This document shows positions 50,473 to 58,164 of a DNA stretch of 64,000 nt, piece after piece (the stretch's first letter is position 1; each line of letters opens with the position of its first letter). The notes below the pieces were generated by a model, which worked only from the letters and a program-made list of their open reading frames with translations, did no database searches and had not been told where the DNA came from. The position numbers were made by a program, and so were the translations under genes. This DNA comes from an uncultured Lachnospiraceae bacterium (GTDB lineage Bacteria > Bacillota > Clostridia > Lachnospirales > Lachnospiraceae), in contig CAJTPS010000003.1 in NCBI GenBank assembly GCA_910578555.1, forward strand, positions 1 to 64,000, given 5' to 3'.

Positions 50473-53307
50473 ATGGGAGTATTGCAGATGAGTTTGTACG
50501 GGGCGGTCATGATTGCCGTCGTAGTGCTGATCAGAACTGTTCTGGTCAATCATGTCCCAAAGCGGACGTTTATCGTATTGTGGTGCGTTGTATTAGCCAG
50601 ACTGCTTATTCCATTTGAGATTTCGTCTGCGTACAGTGTCTATTCACTGATCGGCTATGATGTGGCGGATCTGGTGCGAAATCGGACGGCTGCGGGGATA
50701 ACCGTCGAAGCAGATACAGAGCTTGCGCATCAGGCTGGCGCCGTTGACCGGACAGGAAAACAACCCGGGGAAAATATGGGCAGCAGTACGATTCGGTCAT
50801 CGGCTGCAGATAGTGCCGACGGGACGGGACAAGTGGCACGGTGGCAGTACGGTGGCGGGGAGATACAGGCACCGGCAGCGCTGTTCAGAGGAATAGCAGA
50901 CAAATTAACCGGTATGGTTAATCATGCAAACTACCATTTGTTATGGATATTCTACGGAATCGGTGCAGTACTATGCGCAGTTTACTTTGCCATAGCTTAT
51001 GTAAGATGTCGTGTCGAGTTTAGCATGTCACTGCCTGTTTCTGATGCGTATGTGGAGCAGTGGCTGGAAGAGCGGCGCAGGTTCGGGTGTGAAAACGGCA
51101 TTTTGTCCCGGCTCGGGAGAGGAGGGCAGCAGCGGCGTCCTGCCGTTACCGTCAGAGTTTCCGACCGGATTGACGCACCATTGACTTATAGAGTCATTCA
51201 TCCGGTAATTCTCCTGCCGAAGAAAACGGCATGGGAGAATCGGGAGCAGCTTACGTATGTGCTCTGGCATGAGTATACACATATCTGTTATGGTGACAAT
51301 GTATGGAAGCTGTTTGCTGCCGTCGCACTCTGCGTACACTGGTTCAATCCCGCGGTGTGGATGATGTATTTCCTAATGAACCGGGATATTGAGCTTGCCT
51401 GTGATGAGAGTGTCGTGCGTAGGTGCGGTGTCGATGATAAATCGGCTTACGCGAATATGCTGATTGCCATGGAGTCAAAGCGAAGCGGACTTGTGCCGTT
51501 TGGCAGTAATTTCAGCCAGAATGCGATAGAAGAGAGGGTGCGTGCGATTATGAAGATAAAGAAGATTTCAATAGGAGCGGTTATTTTTGCAGCGGGAATG
51601 GTGCTCGGCGTGACGACGGCGTTTGCCACTTCGTCAGCAGGGAAACGAGAAGAACGTATACGTGTACGGGAAGAACGTGTACAGGAAGACAGGGAACAGG
51701 AGAAGGTGACTGATCAGGAGCGGGATATGCTTTATGCCCTGCAGTTTAACGGTTACGAAGAGATGACGGTATCAGCGTTTCAGGATAAGATCTGGACGTT
51801 GACGGATACGGCGGCGTACAGAGAACTGCTGGATCGTGTGGAACACGATGAAGCGATGTATGAGGCGCGCAACACGGATGATATGGCAGATTTCCTATTC
51901 AACGTGCTGGAGCCGCTGACTGCGGAAAGATGGCAGGAGCGGGAGTTTGGCGGAGCGGTTTCGGTAAGCGGGTCCGATGCGCCGTTGCAGGAAAATACGG
52001 TGTATGATATGGCGGTGCTGGAATATGTGATGAAGCTTACCATACTGGACGCCGATGCATTGACGGTGGGCGATTATACGTCGGTCCGTCTGGAAATGGC
52101 GGACCGGATTTCCAATATGATGCTCGATTATACGGAGGAGATGCTGGCGGACGAGACCCGGATGTATAATGAGATCGAAAGCAGGCTGTATGAGCTGACG
52201 GCGGAGCTTAGCACGGAGGCACTCCGGGTGGACGTGGACGATTGGTTTTATCAGCCGATTGATCCTTCCTATACGGATGGCGGATATTATCAGAGCCCGG
52301 AAGAATGGGAACAAAGTCTGAGGGCAGACGAGCAGGCATTACACGAAACAATTCAGGCGGAAATGCAGGAAGAGTTAGCGGCGGTATTGCAGCCGTATCT
52401 GCCGTTTGGGCTTACCTATGAAGACGCGCAGGCGGAAGAATTTAAGATGTATTTTGAAGGCAGGGAAGTGCGTGGAATCATAGATGAACAGCAAGGTATT
52501 TTTGTCTCAGCGCATACCGGTATCTCGACGTATACAAAGGATGCCATAGAAGTGTACGCGGTCTATGATGAGCAGGGAAATCTGACGGGACTGCGGGCTG
52601 CATCAGGAGAAGAGCAGGAAGAATGGAACTTAAGACGCAGGCAGTCAACAGCAAGTCTGCGTGATGTCAGTGAAGAAGTCAGAGAATATCTGCCTGGTAC
52701 GAGAGAGGACTACGATCTGATCCTTTCCCTGAAAAAGAACTATGATAAGATGTCTCTGGCGGATTTTGACAGTGCGCTGCTTGATTGGGCAAATGTGCAT
52801 AACGATAGTTACGACCGGATCGAATGCGACAGAATCTGGGACGATTTCCGGGTGAACCTGTCGGAAGAGGATAAAGCGTTTGTCACCCGCACGATCAGGC
52901 TGTCCGGTCTGGAGAACGCAATGATGATCAGAAGCTTGTATAACGGAAAATCGGCGGCGGAAGCGGAGGATGTCAGCATCGGGGATACGCTGACGAAAGA
53001 TCCAGGAGCAGGAGCGCCGCAGTATACGTGGTGCCAGATGTTTTATTCCTTCAGCTATCACGTCAGTGATCAGAAAAAAGTGACGGTAGGAGAGAGAGAC
53101 CGTGCAGTCGGTGGTATGCTGGACGACATAGAGGACTTCTGGGAACAGACGGACATTGAGGAACTTCTGAAGATGGACAAAAGCGATATGATAAAGCAGC
53201 TGAACGAACTTGCCGCAAAGAACAGCACGGGGAATATCAGGATTACGGTGGCGGAAGAAGACGGGATCGGATATGAGTGCATGGACGAGAGAACGTTCCT
53301 GCAGTAA
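50473..53307 (+). CDS. BlaR1/MecR1-like M56 membrane metalloprotease with very large C-terminal domain
   Basis: The 944-residue protein has N-terminal helices (~5-60), a helix near 155-175, and the M56 zinc protease motif H266-E-Y-T-H with the distal E307 in IELACDES. A last helix follows (~365-385). About 560 residues should then lie outside the cell. BlaR1 is about 600 residues with a penicillin-binding sensor; here I see no clear SxxK/SxN/KTG set in the long acidic C-terminal part (many E/D, RADEQALHETIQAEMQEEL). It probably senses a different signal and cleaves the BlaI-type repressor. TAGGAGG-like site 5 bases upstream. Confidence 0.85.
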   Translation: MGVLQMSLYGAVMIAVVVLIRTVLVNHVPKRTFIVLWCVVLARLLIPFEISSAYSVYSLIGYDVADLVRNRTAAGITVEADTELAHQAGAVDRTGKQPGENMGSSTIRSSAADSADGTGQVARWQYGGGEIQAPAALFRGIADKLTGMVNHANYHLLWIFYGIGAVLCAVYFAIAYVRCRVEFSMSLPVSDAYVEQWLEERRRFGCENGILSRLGRGGQQRRPAVTVRVSDRIDAPLTYRVIHPVILLPKKTAWENREQLTYVLWHEYTHICYGDNVWKLFAAVALCVHWFNPAVWMMYFLMNRDIELACDESVVRRCGVDDKSAYANMLIAMESKRSGLVPFGSNFSQNAIEERVRAIMKIKKISIGAVIFAAGMVLGVTTAFATSSAGKREERIRVREERVQEDREQEKVTDQERDMLYALQFNGYEEMTVSAFQDKIWTLTDTAAYRELLDRVEHDEAMYEARNTDDMADFLFNVLEPLTAERWQEREFGGAVSVSGSDAPLQENTVYDMAVLEYVMKLTILDADALTVGDYTSVRLEMADRISNMMLDYTEEMLADETRMYNEIESRLYELTAELSTEALRVDVDDWFYQPIDPSYTDGGYYQSPEEWEQSLRADEQALHETIQAEMQEELAAVLQPYLPFGLTYEDAQAEEFKMYFEGREVRGIIDEQQGIFVSAHTGISTYTKDAIEVYAVYDEQGNLTGLRAASGEEQEEWNLRRRQSTASLRDVSEEVREYLPGTREDYDLILSLKKNYDKMSLADFDSALLDWANVHNDSYDRIECDRIWDDFRVNLSEEDKAFVTRTIRLSGLENAMMIRSLYNGKSAAEAEDVSIGDTLTKDPGAGAPQYTWCQMFYSFSYHVSDQKKVTVGERDRAVGGMLDDIEDFWEQTDIEELLKMDKSDMIKQLNELAAKNSTGNIRITVAEEDGIGYECMDERTFLQ

Positions 53308-53463
53308 GAGTAGAGCTTGTTGCAGGAAGATGTACGCATTCATGCAGGAACGAGCCGCCCGTTTTACCGGCTATGGTTGAATTGTAAAAGGTAATTTGGG
53401 TGGTTGCCCGATGCAGCATTCCGTGTTAGTATAGAACATAGATAATTTGTGAGAGGTTAGACT

Positions 53464-53711
53464 ATGATCTGGAAAATGATAAATCTGCAACTGCAAAAAG
53501 GTTCGATTTTTCTCCTTGACGGGGATAGTGTGCCTTTTTTCAGGAAGATTTGCCATGAAACGGATCAACTTACGCTGTTACATGGATAGCGGATATTTCG
53601 CCGGATGGCGGTGATACAGCAAAGAATCTTACAAAACTGGCGCATTATCTCCTTAACGATTATGGAACAAGTCCAGTCCGGGTTTGCACAGCAAATCCGG
53701 TAATTGGATGA
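53464..53711 (+). pseudogene. Unidentified gene remnant in two frames
   Basis: ATG 53464 opens a 41-codon frame (including SIFLLDGDSVPFFRKICHE). Another frame then carries WIADISPDGGDTAKNLTKLA up to TGA at 53709. The two parts look like one disrupted protein of unknown family. The rest of 53308-53738 shows nothing else. The region lies between the BlaR-like gene and a broken MFS gene, both flanked by decay. Confidence 0.3.
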
Positions 53712-53738
53712 AACTCAATTTGTTAAGGAGATTTTATT

Positions 53739-54564
53739 ATGTTAAAATTAAATATTAAGAAACAAATATCCAGGTTATACCTGTCGTCCGTGCTGGGAAA
53801 TCTGTCCCTGACGGGTGCATGGGTGGCGATTCTTGCGGCGAGAGGATACAGTCTGGTGGAGATCGGGTTAGCGGAGACCATTTTCCATATTACGAGTCTG
53901 ATTTTTGAGATTCCATCAGGCGTGCTTGCCGATGTATTTGGGAGAAAAAATATGCTGATCGTCAGCAGCCTTATCCGGCTGGTTGGCAATGTCATCATGA
54001 TTTTCTCCGGCAATCTGTTCATGGTGTGCGCGTCGCTCGCATTTCAGGCGGTCAGCTATAATTTCGCATCGGGCTCCGGGGTTGCGCTTTTTATCGGGCA
54101 CCGGATTGCGTACAGCGCGGATGTGTGCATGTGCCTGATACAGATCGGCGTGCTTATGTCATTATATGAGGAGCATATGCAGCATGGCGGGGAAGACAGG
54201 GCGCAGCACGTGTTTGCGGCGATTGGAAAGGAGCTCGTAACCTGTTTTGCAGAGAGTCTGTCCTTCCTGAAAGGTGCGAAGCGGGCAGTCCTTTTGATGT
54301 TTTGCAATTCGTTTGTCGGGCGGTGGATATTCTGCTGTTATTTTTCCTGCAGGCGAAGCTGCCGGAGGCGGGTATGCCGAACTGGGCGCTCGGTTTTGGC
54401 TTGTTTATGATGGAAATGGGTTGGATCGCCGGGGCGAGAGCGATCCTGCAGAACCGTTTTCCGTCCGAGCAGAGGGCGACGCTGCTTTCCATGGAATCAT
54501 TTACATTTTCCGTGATTATGATGGTTCTGTCGCCGCTTGCGGGTGTTATATTTTCACGCTGGTA
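53739..54564 (+). pseudogene. Broken MFS transporter gene
   Basis: The reading frame starts MLKLNIKKQISRLYLSSVLG with a start site preceded by AAGGAG. It shows MFS features (GYSLVEIGLAETIFHITSLI, then the loop signature GVLADVFGRKNML). A stretch of helices 4-6 is missing after ASGSGVALF, and near 54300 the frame shifts; the second part continues as LLFFLQAKLPEAGMPNWALG to FSRW. Normal MFS proteins have about 400 residues and 12 helices; about 270 residues remain in two frames. It is a non-functional relic of a drug/sugar efflux-type permease. Confidence 0.8.
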
Positions 54565-54631
54565 AGAAAGAGTAGAAGTAAGAAAGAATAGAAGTATAGG
54601 AAGCGTCCGGGATGTGTAACTTCCGGACGCT
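54563..54631. other. 16-bp tandem duplication followed by a 9-bp hairpin
   Basis: TAAGAAAGAGTAGAAG (54563-54578) is repeated with one change at 54579-54594. AGCGTCCGG (54602-54610) then pairs perfectly with CCGGACGCT (54623-54631) around a 12-base loop. The hairpin could be the old terminator of the MFS gene, though no T-run follows. Confidence 0.5.
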
Positions 54632-54750
54632 GTAATCAAGGGCTATGGCGAAGCAGGGCGGCTGAATTGTTACGAAAAGGATATGTGATAGAAGCAGTAA
54701 CGACGGTCAATGTGGATAACATGATAAGATCATAAGGTGATGGAGAGACA

Positions 54751-55554
54751 ATGAAGTATAAGCAGACATTTCATAAAACATGGGAGATTCTGAAACCGTT
54801 TCTGTTCTACTATATTCTGCACAGTGCGGTGTTTGTTCTATTGCTGTCCCTGTGTCGGGCGGCTGCGGAAGGGCTTGGAGCAGCGTATCTGGCTGATCTG
54901 ACGGAACATGCGGATACGGTGACCGGAATAGTCAGCGGGTTATCCATGCTAATCAGCGTACTGCCGTTTTTACCGATGCTGCGCCGGGAGCTGGCGGGGC
55001 ATCGGGCAGAAGCGGCAGTCGATACTGGACGGACGATCGGTCTTACCGTCATATTGGCAGTCTCGTCCTCTCTCGGACTCAATGTTCTGATTACTTTGAC
55101 TGGTTTGGTCGGGCAGTCTGCGTCCTATCAGGAAGTGGCGGACCGGCAGTACGGCGTCGCATTCGGGATTGGCATACTCTTATACGCATTGGTTTCTCCG
55201 ATCACGGAGGAGATTGTCTTCCGCGGGCTGGTTTACAACCGCATGAGATGTTATATGCCGCATGCAGCGGCGGTGATTGCATCGGGCGTGCTGTTCGGCA
55301 TCTATCACGGCAATCCGGTGCAGGGGGTCTACGGCGGCTGTATGGGTATCCTGATGGCATATCTGTATGAACGGACGCACAGCTTCTTTACGCCCTGTCT
55401 GTTCCACGCGGCTGCGAATTTGACTGTGTATGCGGTCGCGCAGAGTGCGGCGTTGCAGGGATTGTTCTTTACGGTTCCCGTGTGCGCGGCGCTGCTTGTG
55501 CTTTCCGGGGGCGGTATTATATTGGTAGAGAGAATATATCACGGGGAAGCTTAA
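54751..55554 (+). CDS. CPBP-family intramembrane metalloprotease
   Basis: The 267-residue protein has about seven to eight helices and the CPBP/Abi motifs: EEIVFRGLVYNRM (motif 1, glutamates and Arg), FGIYHGNPVQGVYGGCMG (motif 2 His) and HAAANLTVY (motif 3 His/Asn). Such proteins cleave prenylated or membrane substrates, and some act in bacteriocin immunity; the substrate here is unknown. GGAGAG lies 6 bases before the start. No bacteriocin gene is visible nearby. Confidence 0.87.
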   Translation: MKYKQTFHKTWEILKPFLFYYILHSAVFVLLLSLCRAAAEGLGAAYLADLTEHADTVTGIVSGLSMLISVLPFLPMLRRELAGHRAEAAVDTGRTIGLTVILAVSSSLGLNVLITLTGLVGQSASYQEVADRQYGVAFGIGILLYALVSPITEEIVFRGLVYNRMRCYMPHAAAVIASGVLFGIYHGNPVQGVYGGCMGILMAYLYERTHSFFTPCLFHAAANLTVYAVAQSAALQGLFFTVPVCAALLVLSGGGIILVERIYHGEA

Positions 55555-55622
55555 TCATTGCGTTAGAGAAGATTTACGAGTATCATAATATTAACGAATC
55601 TATACTGTAGAGGAAAGGTGCA

Positions 55623-56429
55623 ATGAGAATCACTGTTTTGATGGAAGATACCTGCGGCGACGCGGCATGTGCATACGAGCACGGGCTGAGTCTGTACATA
55701 GAGGCGGCGGGATATAAGATTCTGGCGGATACAGGGGCAAGTGACAAGACGATATCGAATGCGGCAAAGCTGGGTGTGGATTTGTCTGCGGCTGATTTTG
55801 TCGTGCTCAGCCATGGACATTACGATCATGCCGGCGGCATACCTGCCTTTCGTGAGATGAACGAGGAGGCCGTCATCTATATGCAGCGCGCGGCGCTGGG
55901 CGAATATTATCACGGAGAGCGCTATATCGGCGTAGATCCGGCGATCAGACAGTTTCCGAAGGTCGTGCTCCTGACAGGCGATTTGAAGATAACAGGAAAT
56001 ATTTCGATTTTTACGGGATTTACCGGCAATAGATTCCGTCCCGGGAGTAACCTCGACCTGACCAGACGGGTGGACGGCCAGGATGTGCAGGATGATTTCG
56101 CCCATGAACAGTGTCTTGTCATACACGGTGAGAAGAAGCTGCTCGTTTCCGGCTGCGCGCACAACGGAATCCTCAATATTCTGGACAGATACGGGGAAAT
56201 ATACGGCGGTATGCCCGACGTGGTCATCAGTGGTTTTCATATGATGAAAAAGACGGCTTACACGGAAGAGGAAGAGGAGATCATACGAAAGACGGCTGAG
56301 GAATTAAAAAGAACCGGCGCAGTCTATTATACCGGCCACTGCACAGGGCAGCAGGCGATTGACCTGATGAAACCGGTTATGGGCGATAGGCTGATACAGA
56401 TTCACTGCGGGATGAGGATTGATTTGTAA
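55623..56429 (+). CDS. MBL-fold metallohydrolase
   Basis: The 268-residue protein has the beta-lactamase fold signature VVLSHGHYDHAGGIPAF (HxHxDH, zinc site) and later ligand histidines in SGCAHNGILNIL, VISGFHMMKK and YTGHCTGQQAI. The layout matches the subgroup that includes methanopterin-related dihydropteridine enzymes (COG1237), though the actual substrate in Clostridia is unknown. GAGGAAAGG lies 6-7 bases before the start. The next gene follows after about 20 bases, so they are probably co-transcribed. Confidence 0.87.
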   Translation: MRITVLMEDTCGDAACAYEHGLSLYIEAAGYKILADTGASDKTISNAAKLGVDLSAADFVVLSHGHYDHAGGIPAFREMNEEAVIYMQRAALGEYYHGERYIGVDPAIRQFPKVVLLTGDLKITGNISIFTGFTGNRFRPGSNLDLTRRVDGQDVQDDFAHEQCLVIHGEKKLLVSGCAHNGILNILDRYGEIYGGMPDVVISGFHMMKKTAYTEEEEEIIRKTAEELKRTGAVYYTGHCTGQQAIDLMKPVMGDRLIQIHCGMRIDL

Positions 56430-56452
56430 AACGCTTCGGAATGGAGGAAAAA

Positions 56453-57526
56453 GTGAAAAAGGCAGTAAAAGGAATTATTATTTTCCTGGTGGTAATCGTT
56501 GGGGTGCTCGGTGTGTATGCCGGCTATCTGTTTCTCGGATTTCATCGTCTTCCGGACAATTTGACTCTTGAAGTCAATAGGAGCGGAGACAGTTTTGACG
56601 AGAATTTTGAGGTCAGAACAGGCGAGCCTTACCGGATCATGACATACAATATCGGGTTTGGCGCGTACATGCCGGAGTTCAGCTTCTTTATGGACGGCGG
56701 GAAATCATCATGGGCGAAAGATAAGGAGAGTGTGCTTGCCACAGTCTCAGCGGCGGGGACGATGGTGAGCGGGGAGAACCCGGATTTCATAATGCTGCAG
56801 GAGGTTGACCGGGACGGAACGAGAAGCTATCATGTGGACGAACTGGAGATTCTGAATCAGTTTATTACGGGGTATGAATATCATTTTGCACAGAATTATG
56901 ATTCGCCTTATCTGTTTTTCCCGCCATGGGAGCCACACGGTACGAACGTGGCAGGGCTGGTGACTTATTCGAAGGGGCAGATCAGTGAGGCGGTGCGCAG
57001 AAGCCTGCCGATCTCGGAGTCGCTCACCAAATTTATGGATCTGGACAGATGCTATTCGATTTCGCGGATTCCCGTGCAGGACGGACAGTTCCTGTGTCTG
57101 TATAACGTGCATCTGGCGGCTTACGGCAGCAGCGATGCGGTCAGGGAAGGACAGCTTGCCATGCTCTACGCAGATATGACGGCGGATTATGCGGCGGGCA
57201 ATTATGTGATCTGCGGCGGGGATTATAACCATAATATGAAGGCGGAATCGCCGGCGGATGCGCCGGAGTGGGCGCACATGTTTCCGCGGGAAACGCTTCC
57301 GGAGGGGTTTGACATGGCGATAAGTTATGCGAAAGGTGTGGAGCAGATTGCACACAATTCCTGCAGAAGCGCGGAGGAGCCTTATCAGGAAGGCCAAACG
57401 TTTACCATTACGCTGGACGGCTTTATCGTGTCGGAAAATGTGCTGGTGACGAATTATCAGCATATGGATCTGGGATATCAGTATTCGGATCACGATCCGG
57501 TGGTTATGGAGTTTACGTTGCAATAG
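56453..57526 (+). CDS. Membrane-anchored endonuclease/exonuclease/phosphatase-family protein
   Basis: The ~357-residue protein has an N-terminal membrane anchor (~8-30, IIIFLVVIVGVLGVYAGYLFL) and an extracytoplasmic EEP domain. Motifs are YRIMTYNIGFGAY (Asn), FIMLQEVDRDG (metal-binding Glu), LYNVHLAAYG (His), VICGGDYNHNM (Asp/Asn) and a terminal SDHDPVVME (Asp-His). EEP enzymes cleave phosphodiesters in DNA, lipids or phosphoinositides; an outward-facing version may act on extracellular DNA or lipids. GTG 56453 has GGAGG 5 bases upstream; ATG 56441, four codons earlier, overlaps that site. Confidence 0.82.
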   Translation: MKKAVKGIIIFLVVIVGVLGVYAGYLFLGFHRLPDNLTLEVNRSGDSFDENFEVRTGEPYRIMTYNIGFGAYMPEFSFFMDGGKSSWAKDKESVLATVSAAGTMVSGENPDFIMLQEVDRDGTRSYHVDELEILNQFITGYEYHFAQNYDSPYLFFPPWEPHGTNVAGLVTYSKGQISEAVRRSLPISESLTKFMDLDRCYSISRIPVQDGQFLCLYNVHLAAYGSSDAVREGQLAMLYADMTADYAAGNYVICGGDYNHNMKAESPADAPEWAHMFPRETLPEGFDMAISYAKGVEQIAHNSCRSAEEPYQEGQTFTITLDGFIVSENVLVTNYQHMDLGYQYSDHDPVVMEFTLQ

Positions 57527-57708
57527 ACCGTAGGATTTTCCGCGAGCCACGATATACAACAGTAGAATGTAACAGCAGAAGGTGGGACGAGGGCAGTATG
57601 CCACAAGAAAAGTGTGAGACAAGAAAACAATACAATAAATTGAATGCACATATAATTATTAAAATATTGAATTATCAAATAATCTGACAATTTAATAAAA
57701 AGTTTTTG

Positions 57709-57737
57709 TTTACAGGCGGCAGAAACTGTTGTATATT
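57709..57737 (+). promoter_or_regulatory. Promoter upstream of the glutamate synthase leader
   Basis: TTTACA (57709-57714), a 17-bp spacer and TATATT (57732-57737) form a good promoter. Transcription would start near 57744, about 420 bases before gltB. It is followed almost at once by an intrinsic terminator. Confidence 0.6.
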
Positions 57738-57748
57738 TAACATGCAGG

Positions 57749-57790
57749 TCGCAAAGGAGCGTAATGTGTTTCCTTTGCGATCTTTTTTTT
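57749..57790 (+). terminator. Intrinsic terminator directly after the promoter
   Basis: TCGCAAAGGA (57749-57758) pairs perfectly with TCCTTTGCGA (57771-57780) around a 12-base loop, followed by TCTTTTTTTT. RNA starting at ~57744 would end after about 45 bases. This suggests attenuation of gltB or a very short separate RNA. Confidence 0.85.
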
Positions 57791-57797
57791 ATTTATA

Positions 57798-58128
57798 GAT
57801 TAGGGTGTCAAAAGGTGCATTTTACAAAATGAAAAGGCATATTGCACAAATTGCCCTCTTGTGTCGGATCCGTCGAATGGATTTTCTAAATATTCCGATA
57901 CGATAATGGGAGCAGACGTAACCGCCCTCTATTCGCCGTCCAGGCTCATTTCGGGCTTTTCGGGACATAGGCTTATTACCCGTTAGGGTAATAAGCACGT
58001 CCCATGAAATTTCTGGTTGTTGAACGGAATATTAAGAAAATCTCAGTCTCCTGTGCAGGACAACTGTGAGAGCATTTTGTGCAATATGCCAGAGCAAGAT
58101 TTGCGAAGCACCTTTTGACACTTTAATC
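57798..58128. repeat. 331-bp nested imperfect inverted repeat upstream of gltB (MITE-like or structured RNA)
   Basis: Matching arms are nested in order: GATTA/TAATC (57798-57802, 58124-58128), GTGTCAAAAGGTGC (57805-57818) with 58108-58121, GGCATATTGCACAAA (57836-57850) with 58076-58090, GATTTTCTAAATATTCCG (57880-57897) with 58025-58042 (17 of 18), and a central GCTTATTACCC-gtta-GGGTAATAAGC (57971-57996) inside GGGAC/GTCCC. The unpaired segments on the two arms between the first two long blocks are both 17 bases. No protein is encoded. No clear target-site duplication was found. Confidence 0.75.
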
Positions 58129-58164
58129 ACGTAAGGGATATATCTGAAAAAGGAGAGAAGGACT

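Noticed and set aside
57798..58128. The inverted repeat could be the ends of an insertion sequence.
   Set aside because: The interior is about 280 bases, has no transposase frame, and shows no clear target duplication, so a full IS is excluded. A non-autonomous element remains possible and is reported as such.
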